Below are positions 7,766 to 13,012 of a DNA stretch of 15,264 nt, piece by piece. The notes under the pieces were generated by a model. That model was not told the origin of the DNA, made no database searches, and saw only the letters and a list, made by a program, of their open reading frames with translations. Numbering within the stretch: position 1 is the first letter of the stretch; each line of letters opens with the position of its first letter. The position numbers were made by a program, and so were the translations under genes. Source of the DNA: Epilinea sp044228875 (GTDB taxonomy: Bacteria > Chloroflexota > Anaerolineae > Epilineales > Epilineaceae); the NCBI GenBank assembly GCA_044228875.1, contig JBGAUA010000078.1, forward strand, positions 1 through 15,264. The letters run 5' to 3'.

Positions 7766-9624
7766 GCGGGCTCGCCGCGCTCTGGCAGCGCGACGGCCGG
7801 CCGGTCGACGCCGGCCGCTTCGAGCGCGTCGCGGCCGCGCTGAAGCACCGCGCCATCGACGGCAGCGGCCGATGGCTGTCCGTAGACGGATCGGTGGCCT
7901 TGTGGCACGGGCAGTTCTGGACAACGCCTGAGGATGTGGGCCAGCGGCAGCCGCTGGCGCAGGGACAGGTCGCCGTGGCCTTCGATGGACGTATCGACAA
8001 CCGTCCCGAACTCTGTGATGCCTTCGGCCTCGGGCCTGCCGAAAGGTCGTCGATCAGCGATGCCGAACTCGCCTTGCAGGCCTACCTTCGCTGGGGCGGG
8101 GACGTCATCAAGCGACTCAAGGGGCCATTCGTCGTGGTCGTCTGGGATGCGGCGAATCGGCGTCTGCTGGGGGCCCGCGACGCCATCGGACGGCGGAGCT
8201 TGTTCTACCGCATCGACGGCGCCGCGGTCACCATCGCATCCGAGCCCGGCGCCGTCCTCGGCGGCGACATGTCCGGCGTCCACCTGGATGAGGTCTTCCT
8301 GGCCCATTACTTCGCCTTGCGACCCGCGCCGCTGGGCCGGACGATGTATGACGGCGTCCGTGAACTGCCTGCCGGCCATGTCCTGCACGTCTCGGACGAC
8401 GCGGTGCGCCTCGAGCGGCATCTGCCGACGGAGCTGCCACCGATCCGCTACCGCCGGATCGATGACTACGGGGAGCGCTTCGCAGAGCTCCTGGGACAGG
8501 CCGTGGCGCGTCGCCTGCGGGCCGTCGGCGAACCGGCCGTGCTGATGAGCGGCGGTCTGGACTCGACGTCGGTGGCGGCCTTGGCCGCCCGCGATCTGGC
8601 GGCGACGGCGCCCGGTCGGCGCCTCAGCGTGATCTCCTATGTGTTCGACGAGCTGACGGATCTGGACGAACGCGAATGGATGGCGCCGATGGTCGCGCGC
8701 TACGACCTTGACCAGACCCTGGTGACGGCCGATGACGCCTGGCCGCTCTGCGACTTCGACGCCTGGTCATGGAACGCCAACGGGCCGGACACCGGGCCCT
8801 TCCGCCCGCTCAACGAACGCCTGTACGCGGCGGCGCGAGCCAAGGGTCATCGCGTCCTCCTGACCGGGGCGGCCGGCGACAGCTTCTTCGTCAACGGGCG
8901 CGCGTCCTGGTTGGTAGACCTGGTCGACGACGGCCGGTCGACCGAGGCCTTGGTCGAGTTGCTCAAGCACGTTCGGCGCCTGGGCATACGTGCCGTGGCG
9001 CGGAGCGAGTCGGCGCGGCGGCTCGCAGCGCGGCTGCTGCGGCGCGAGCCGGGCCCGGAGCGATCGCCGCGGTGGCTGACCTCCTTTGCGGCGCGATGCG
9101 TGGCGGAAAGTCCGGCTGACGGGCCCGTCCCGAAGACCCGTCGCCGGCCGGCCGATACCTCCGCCACCCTCGTGTCGCTCTGCCAGGGCGACGGCATCGC
9201 GACGGGGGATGGCGAGCACCGGGCGGGCGTCGAGCTGCGCGATCCCTTCGCCGATGCCGACCTTGTAGCGTTCATGCTGTCTATCCCGGCCTACGCGTTG
9301 TACAATCAAGGGGCGTCAAAGCTCGTCCTGCGCAAGGGCATGGCTCAGGCCCTGCCCCCGGCCTTGTTGGCGCGACGCAGGCGGTCGGACATCTCGCCCC
9401 TATATTGGCGCGGCATCGCTCAACGGGCAGAGGTCGCGGGAACGACTGCCCTCCTTGACCGGGCCGGCGCCTTCTGGCGCCGCTATGTTCGACCCGAAGC
9501 GCTCCTGGGGGACGACGGCGCGCTCGCACGACAACCACACATCCCGGCCCTCCTGCGCTGGCAATGCCTGAGCTTCGAGTGGTGGATGATTCGAACGACT
9601 TTGGTGCCGGAGATTGCCGCTTAG
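7762..9624 (+). CDS. lasC: Lasso peptide macrolactam synthetase (asparagine synthetase B homologue, C protein)
   Basis: 620 aa, GTG start chosen because MSGLAALW aligns with the N-terminus of class II glutamine amidotransferases. The N-terminal Ntn-type domain (about 1-200) keeps family features such as VAFDGRIDN and SDAELALQAY. The asparagine synthetase domain has the ATP PP-loop SGGLDSTS (263-270), LTGAAGD (367-373) and ELRDPFAD (491-498). Residue 2 is Ser where amidotransferases need Cys, so glutamine hydrolysis should be lost. This fits lasso cyclases, which adenylate an Asp/Glu side chain and let the core's N-terminal amine attack it. It is the first gene of the operon, with the precursor directly downstream. 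Predicted job: join Gly1 to Asp8 of the core. lasC is a generic family name. Free-standing asparagine synthetase is unlikely given residue 2 and the neighbours. Confidence 0.95.
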   Translation: MSGLAALWQRDGRPVDAGRFERVAAALKHRAIDGSGRWLSVDGSVALWHGQFWTTPEDVGQRQPLAQGQVAVAFDGRIDNRPELCDAFGLGPAERSSISDAELALQAYLRWGGDVIKRLKGPFVVVVWDAANRRLLGARDAIGRRSLFYRIDGAAVTIASEPGAVLGGDMSGVHLDEVFLAHYFALRPAPLGRTMYDGVRELPAGHVLHVSDDAVRLERHLPTELPPIRYRRIDDYGERFAELLGQAVARRLRAVGEPAVLMSGGLDSTSVAALAARDLAATAPGRRLSVISYVFDELTDLDEREWMAPMVARYDLDQTLVTADDAWPLCDFDAWSWNANGPDTGPFRPLNERLYAAARAKGHRVLLTGAAGDSFFVNGRASWLVDLVDDGRSTEALVELLKHVRRLGIRAVARSESARRLAARLLRREPGPERSPRWLTSFAARCVAESPADGPVPKTRRRPADTSATLVSLCQGDGIATGDGEHRAGVELRDPFADADLVAFMLSIPAYALYNQGASKLVLRKGMAQALPPALLARRRRSDISPLYWRGIAQRAEVAGTTALLDRAGAFWRRYVRPEALLGDDGALARQPHIPALLRWQCLSFEWWMIRTTLVPEIAA

Positions 9625-9672
9625 GCGGCCCGGCGAAGGCTTCTATTGGACATGACATCGAGGAAGACGCTC

Positions 9673-9888
9673 ATGGAGACATCGCCACGGTCGAACCCCG
9701 GTCTGGTCGGGCAAGGGTCGGAGTTCATCGCCGCCACGGGCCGGCGGCCCTATCGGACACCGCGCCTGACCCTGTTCGGCGATATTCGCGGGATCACCCT
9801 GGGCGGTTCGCCGGGGATCTCGGACAGCGGCATGAACAACATGGAAGACATGGTCTTCTTCACCAACGACTTCAACGGGCTGCCATAG
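9673..9888 (+). CDS. lasA: Lasso peptide precursor (A protein)
   Basis: 71 aa from the ATG at 9673, preferred because AGGAAG (9661-9666) sits 6 bases upstream. In-frame alternatives are ATG 9652 and TTG 9646 (80 aa). The leader carries the full lasso recognition motif YxxPxLxxxGxxxxxT: YRTPRLTLFGDIRGIT, with Tyr27, Pro30, Leu32, Gly36 and Thr42. Thr is the penultimate leader residue, so cleavage is predicted after Thr-Leu. The 28-residue core begins GGSPGISDSG; Asp8 is the only acidic residue at positions 7-9, giving an 8-residue Gly1-Asp8 ring. The tail holds three Met, three Phe, four Asn and acidic residues at 15, 16 and 23, and ends NGLP. No Cys, hence class II. Maturation should need B1, B2 and C. 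No close known peptide is recognised. Confidence 0.92.
   Translation: METSPRSNPGLVGQGSEFIAATGRRPYRTPRLTLFGDIRGITLGGSPGISDSGMNNMEDMVFFTNDFNGLP
9802..9885 (+). other. Predicted lasso core peptide region
   Basis: The 28 codons from GGC (9802) to CCA (9885) follow the leader's terminal Thr-Leu. The ring donor is Gly1 and the acceptor Asp8 (codon 9823-9825); Ser7 and Ser9 flank the acceptor. Hand calculation gives a neutral monoisotopic mass of about 2931.2 Da for the core after loss of one water. One phosphate would add 79.97 Da. Which tail residues act as steric plugs cannot be told from sequence. Confidence 0.8.
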
Positions 9889-9896
9889 CAGCCGTT
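9874..9896 (+). promoter_or_regulatory. Stem-loop spanning the precursor stop codon
   Basis: AACGGGCTGC (9874-9883) pairs with GCAGCCGTT (9888-9896), giving nine base pairs with one bulged G and the 4-nt loop CATA. The TAG stop (9886-9888) falls in the loop and stem foot. Hairpins just after RiPP precursor genes often attenuate or protect the transcript so that precursor exceeds enzymes. No U-tract follows, so partial attenuation or RNA stabilisation is more likely than full termination. Confidence 0.45.
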
Positions 9897-9901
9897 GGCT
9901 C

Positions 9902-9923
9902 CCCATGGCGCATGGGCCCATGC
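9902..9923 (+). promoter_or_regulatory. Overlapping palindromes at the kinase start codon
   Basis: CCCATG (9902-9907), CATGGG (9911-9916) and CCCATG (9917-9922) lie in a row. The first two can form a 6-bp, 3-nt-loop hairpin that buries the ATG at 9905. The last two lie in the perfect 14-nt palindrome GCATGGGCCCATGC (9910-9923), which buries the alternative ATG at 9920. With no Shine-Dalgarno nearby, this could throttle kinase translation or be a protein-binding site. Confidence 0.35.
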
Positions 9924-10924
9924 GGCTTCCAGCACCGTTGATCCGTATCACTGTCGCCGGCCCGCCGACCTCCGTTCCGCTGCATGACGCGATCCGTCTG
10001 GCCGGCAGGTCGCTCACCGTCGATCGGCCCCTCCTGGAACTCGCGCCGTTTCGCGCCGTGGCCGCGCCGGCCGTCGTCGCGACCACCGAGGTCGCCGGGC
10101 AACATCCGTCCCCCTGGCGACGCAAGGGCTCAGGCAGCCTGGGCAGTGGGGACATCGGGTTCACGGTGGATCTCGAGCCCGACTCCGGCTACACCATCGG
10201 CCTCGGCCCCGGACTGCGGCTGCAGGTGGCGGCCGACGGCTCCAGCGTGGCGCTGATCCAGCCCTGCACGCTCCCATTGGAGGATCCGGCGATCGCCCAG
10301 AGCCTGCTCGGGCCCGGTCTGCTCCTGGCCCTGGCCCTCAAGGGCACCTTCGCCTTCCACGCCAGCGCGGCTGCCTTCGCCGGGCGCGCGGCCGTCTTCC
10401 TGGGCGACAGCGGGGCCGGCAAGTCCACCCTGGCGGCCGCCTTGGACCGGCGAGGCGCCGTCGGCTGGACAAGGCTGGCGGATGACGTGCTGCCGGTGAC
10501 CCTGGCCGCCACGGGCAGGATCGACGCCCTGCCGGCCTACCCCCAGCTCAAGCTCGCGCCCCGAGAGCAGTACGTCGCGGACGGGCGGCGCCCCGAACGG
10601 CTGCCCGTCGCCGCCGTCTACCTCCTGGAGGAGCCCGGGGCGGGCGCAGACCACGACGGGGGCGCCGACGCGGTGACCCTCATGCCCGCCTCGCCGCGCG
10701 ACGCGCTGCTGGCCTTGACGGCCCATACCATGGCCGTTCGGCTCTTCGCCCCGAGCCTGGCCGCGCGGCACTTCGCGTTCTGCGCCTCGGCCGTCGGCGT
10801 CCTGCCGGTCAAGCGCCTGCGCTACCCGCGGCAGATCGCGCTGCTCGACGCCGTGGTCGCGGCGGTGGAGGCGGACCTGGCGGCGCGCCAGGGCGCCGGG
10901 GGCGCCCCCAAGGCCCTGCTATAA
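9905..10924 (+). CDS. HPr-kinase-like lasso tailoring kinase (K protein)
   Basis: 339 aa, ATG start at 9905; Met6 (ATG 9920) is an alternative, and neither has a clear Shine-Dalgarno. The C-terminal half is an HprK-type P-loop kinase: FHASAA (His152), the Walker A GDSGAGKST (167-175) and the LADDVLPV motif (Asp193/Asp194, the catalytic-base region of HPr kinases). The first 130 or so residues form a less conserved domain, as in stand-alone lasso kinases. Known: the lasso kinases PadeK and ThcoK phosphorylate the precursor's C-terminal Ser side chain. Inferred: it phosphorylates this precursor or product, but the precursor ends in Pro, with the nearest hydroxyl at core Thr21, so the site is open. 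The gene starts 16 bases after the precursor stop. Classical carbon-catabolite HprK is unlikely, given the operon and absence of an HPr partner. Confidence 0.88.
   Translation: MAHGPMRLPAPLIRITVAGPPTSVPLHDAIRLAGRSLTVDRPLLELAPFRAVAAPAVVATTEVAGQHPSPWRRKGSGSLGSGDIGFTVDLEPDSGYTIGLGPGLRLQVAADGSSVALIQPCTLPLEDPAIAQSLLGPGLLLALALKGTFAFHASAAAFAGRAAVFLGDSGAGKSTLAAALDRRGAVGWTRLADDVLPVTLAATGRIDALPAYPQLKLAPREQYVADGRRPERLPVAAVYLLEEPGAGADHDGGADAVTLMPASPRDALLALTAHTMAVRLFAPSLAARHFAFCASAVGVLPVKRLRYPRQIALLDAVVAAVEADLAARQGAGGAPKALL
10891..10907 (+). other. Short GC hairpin at the 3' end of the kinase gene
   Basis: GGGCGCC (10891-10897) and GGCGCCC (10901-10907) form a perfect 7-bp stem around a GGG loop, inside the last codons of the kinase. 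It may only reflect Gly/Ala-rich coding sequence (QGAGGAPKA). No U-tract follows. Confidence 0.25.
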
Positions 10925-10940
10925 TCCCGGCGTCCGCGCA

Positions 10941-10971
10941 GCGGCGGCGCCCGGCTTCGGTGCGTCGCCGC
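10941..10971 (+). other. Stem-loop between kinase and B1 genes
   Basis: GCGGCGGCG (10941-10949) pairs with CGTCGCCGC (10963-10971), nine pairs including one G-T, with a 13-nt loop containing CTTCGG. It lies in the 68-nt gap before B1, the only sizeable gap inside the operon. It could be an attenuator or RNA processing site; composition bias could also produce it. Confidence 0.3.
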
Positions 10972-10992
10972 CCGCCGGCCCTGGAGGATCGC

Positions 10993-11280
10993 ATGCCCTC
11001 ACCCTTCCTCGACCAGCGCGTCGTGATACCCCCGACGGTCTTGTTTCGCGAACTGGGCGGCGAAGCCGTGCTGCTCAACTTCGAATCCGAGCGCTACTAC
11101 GGCCTGGATTCGGTGGGCACCCGCATCTGGGAGGCATTGGCCGCCGGCGCGACCCTCCGCGAGGGCTACGATCGTCTGCTGGCGGAGTACGATGTCGAAC
11201 CGGCCCTGCTCCTGGCCGATATCCAGAACCTGTTGCGCGACCTGTCGGCGCAGGGGCTCGTCGTCATGGAAGCGGCGTGA
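10993..11280 (+). CDS. lasB1: Lasso peptide B1 protein: PqqD-like RiPP recognition element
   Basis: 95 aa from the ATG at 10993, chosen because GGAGG (10983-10987) lies 5 bases upstream; a GTG at 10960 would add 11 residues without support. The protein is one PqqD/RRE fold: RVVIPPTVLFRELGGEAVLL, then the hallmark LNFESERYYGLDSVGTRIWE, then a helical part (REGYDRLLAEYDV, ADIQNLLRDLSAQGLVV). Known: discrete B1 proteins bind the leader through its YxxPxL motif and deliver it to the B2 peptidase. Here the precursor has that motif in full. It is followed by B2 with a GTGA stop/start overlap, so equal, coupled translation of the two protease subunits is likely. Confidence 0.95.
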   Translation: MPSPFLDQRVVIPPTVLFRELGGEAVLLNFESERYYGLDSVGTRIWEALAAGATLREGYDRLLAEYDVEPALLLADIQNLLRDLSAQGLVVMEAA

Positions 11281-11747
11281 AGCGGGAGACGTCGCGCCGA
11301 TGGCGGACGCTGCGGCGCCTGCCCTGGTCCGAGCGCCGGTCGGCGGCGGCGGCCCTGCTGGCCTTGACGGGCATCCGGCTGGCCCTGGCCTCGCTGGGCT
11401 TTCGGCGGGTCCACGGCCTCCTGTCCCGGTGGGTGGCGGCCTCGGCGCCGGGCGCACAGCGTCCACCGGCGCTCCGCGCCGCGCAGGCGGCAGCCACCTT
11501 GCGCGCGCTGGACCGCGCCGCCGGCTGCGGCCCGTCGCGGCCCAGCTGCCTGCCCCGTTCCCTGACGCTGTGGTGGCTGCTTCGCCGCCAGGGGATGCCT
11601 GCCGAGCTGCGGATCGGCGTGCGTCGGGAGGGAGACCGGCTGGAGGCCCATGCCTGGGTGGAGCAGGACGGCGTCGTCCTCGGCGACCATGCCGACGTCC
11701 ACGACCGCTTCCATGCCTTCGTCGGGTCCATCCAGACCGGCGGCTGA
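11277..11747 (+). CDS. lasB2: Lasso peptide B2 protein: transglutaminase-like leader peptidase
   Basis: 156 aa, GTG start at 11277 inside the B1 stop (GTGA), with GGAAG 4 bases upstream. The catalytic triad of the family is visible: Cys91 in SCLPRSLTLWWLLRRQG, His125 in EAHAWVE and Asp137 in VVLGD, with the conserved ELRIGVR strand between. The first 60 residues are basic and helical (LPWSERRSAAAALLALTGIRLAL), usual for stand-alone B2 proteins. Known: B2 is a papain-like protease that cuts the leader after the residue following the conserved Thr, guided by B1. Predicted cut: between Leu and Gly1 of the core. Length is normal for split B2 proteins. Confidence 0.95.
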   Translation: MKRETSRRWRTLRRLPWSERRSAAAALLALTGIRLALASLGFRRVHGLLSRWVAASAPGAQRPPALRAAQAAATLRALDRAAGCGPSRPSCLPRSLTLWWLLRRQGMPAELRIGVRREGDRLEAHAWVEQDGVVLGDHADVHDRFHAFVGSIQTGG

Positions 11748-12952
11748 TGCTCCGGCCCGGGCCTGACGGTTCGCCGCCGGCTGCGCTCGATCCGGGCGCC
11801 GAGTGCGTGCTCGCCTGCCTGCGCGCCCGCCATGACCCGGCGGCGCTGACGGTTGTGTCGGAGGCCCTGGACGCGGGCCGCGTGACCTGGGCCGACCTGC
11901 TGCGCCGGCTGGCCGACGCCCGCCTGGAGGGTCTGGCCTACCCGGTCCTCTGCGATCGACCCTGGGTGCCTATCTCCGTGGTGGCCGAGCTGCGGCAGGC
12001 TCACGCGCGGCAGGCGGTGGCCAACTCCGTCCTGCTACGCGCCTTCGCGGCTGCCCTGGGGCGCTTGACGGCGACCGGCATCCCCACCATCGCCCTCAAG
12101 GGGGCGGCCCTGGTCGACGCCGTCTACGGCAGCCTGGGCCAGCGTCCGATGAACGACCTGGACCTCCTTGTTCCTGCCGATCGCGCCGCCGCGGCGGCCG
12201 AGCTGCTGCTGGCGGACAGCTACGTCTGGGCGGCGCCCACCGACCTGGCCGCGGCCCTGGCCTTCGAGAATGAGCTCATGCTCCGCCGACCCGGGCCCAT
12301 CGACACCGTGCTCGAGCTGCACTGGCACCTGGTCAACGCGCCCTACTACCAGCGCCGCATCCCCATGGACTGGTTCTGGGACACCGCTCTGCCGCTGCGC
12401 GTCGGCGGCGCCGAAACGCGCACCCTGGGCCCTGAGGCCCAGCTGCTCTACCTTTGCGCCCACGCGGTGCTGCACCACGGGCAGCAGGCCGACCTCGAGC
12501 TGCGCCTGCTGGCCGACATCGCCGCGATCCTACGGTCGGCGGGCGCGGCCGATCGCGCCATCGACTGGGATCTCGTCCTGCGGCGGGCCCGGGACTGGGA
12601 CCTGGTCATCGCCCTGCGGCGCGCGCTCTTCCAGGCCGTCGAGCGGCTGGGCGCTCCCGTCCCCGACACCGCACGCGAGGCCCTGGGCCGCCTGCGCCCC
12701 TCGGCGTCCGAAGCGCGGGTGGTGGCGGCCATGACGGCGCCGAACCCCTCCGTCGCGGCGCGATTCAGAGCGGACCTGGCGGGCCTGCCGGACGCTCGCA
12801 CGCGGCTGCGCTTCATCGGGCGCAGCCTCTTCCCGTCCCCGGACTACATGCGCCAGCGCTACGGGCCGGAGGGCGCGCGCCTGCCCTGGTCCTACCTGCG
12901 GCGCTGGTGGCTGGGCCTGCGCGGGGCGGCTCGGAGCTTCGGCCGCGGTTGA
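11747..12952 (+). CDS. Nucleotidyltransferase-fold protein (NTP_transf_5, PF14907-like), lasso-cluster N protein
   Basis: 401 aa from the ATG at 11747, which shares its A with the B2 stop (TGATG). The open frame runs further upstream, but that part lies antiparallel to no known domain and covers B1/B2 coding sequence, so it is rejected. Family motifs: ALKGAAL (Lys118) and GQRPMNDLDLLV (Asp137 and Asp139, the metal-binding pair of the polymerase-beta fold), then ELHWHLVN and an alpha-helical C-terminal half. Known: such proteins accompany HprK-like kinases in Bacillales lasso clusters; as I recall, in pseudomycoidin the homologue was linked to sugar addition onto the phosphorylated peptide. 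Inferred: it acts after the kinase, adding a nucleotide or sugar group. The exact reaction cannot be read from sequence. It is the last gene of the operon. Confidence 0.85.
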   Translation: MLRPGPDGSPPAALDPGAECVLACLRARHDPAALTVVSEALDAGRVTWADLLRRLADARLEGLAYPVLCDRPWVPISVVAELRQAHARQAVANSVLLRAFAAALGRLTATGIPTIALKGAALVDAVYGSLGQRPMNDLDLLVPADRAAAAAELLLADSYVWAAPTDLAAALAFENELMLRRPGPIDTVLELHWHLVNAPYYQRRIPMDWFWDTALPLRVGGAETRTLGPEAQLLYLCAHAVLHHGQQADLELRLLADIAAILRSAGAADRAIDWDLVLRRARDWDLVIALRRALFQAVERLGAPVPDTAREALGRLRPSASEARVVAAMTAPNPSVAARFRADLAGLPDARTRLRFIGRSLFPSPDYMRQRYGPEGARLPWSYLRRWWLGLRGAARSFGRG

Positions 12953-12977
12953 GGCGGCCGCCGGCGGCGAAAGCGAT

Positions 12978-13004
12978 GACCGGTGCTTGACCAGGCGCCG
13001 GGTC
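12978..13004. terminator. Candidate bidirectional terminator between convergent genes
   Basis: In the 60-nt gap between the two convergent genes, GACCGGTGC (12978-12986) pairs with GCGCC and GGTC (12995-12999 and 13001-13004), nine pairs with one bulged G and an 8-nt loop. A palindrome GGCGGCCGCC (12953-12962) directly follows the upstream stop. No U-tract on either side, so the call rests on position and pairing only. Confidence 0.35.
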
Positions 13005-13012
13005 GGGCAAGG

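Noticed and set aside
7720..8421. Minus-strand open frame of 233 codons over the lasso cyclase
   Set aside because: Antisense shadow of a well-supported gene, with no recognisable domain.
9646..9672. TTG 9646 or ATG 9652 as precursor start
   Set aside because: Not excluded, but only weak GAAGG upstream of TTG, at poor spacing for ATG 9652. ATG 9673 has AGGAAG at 6 bases. The leader motif is unaffected.
10920..10925. TATAAT hexamer at the kinase stop codon, a possible -10 box for B1
   Set aside because: No TTGACA-like element 16-18 bases upstream (the sequence there is C/G only), and the TAA is simply the stop codon. Probably chance.
10960..10992. GTG at 10960 as start of B1
   Set aside because: It adds an Arg/Pro-rich stretch unlike B1 proteins and falls inside a hairpin. 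ATG 10993 has GGAGG at ideal spacing.
11192..11746. Upstream extension of the nucleotidyltransferase frame to an ATG at 11192
   Set aside because: It covers B1 and B2 coding sequence in another frame and translates to Pro/Gly/Arg/Ala-rich sequence without family similarity. The TGATG start at 11747 matches family length.
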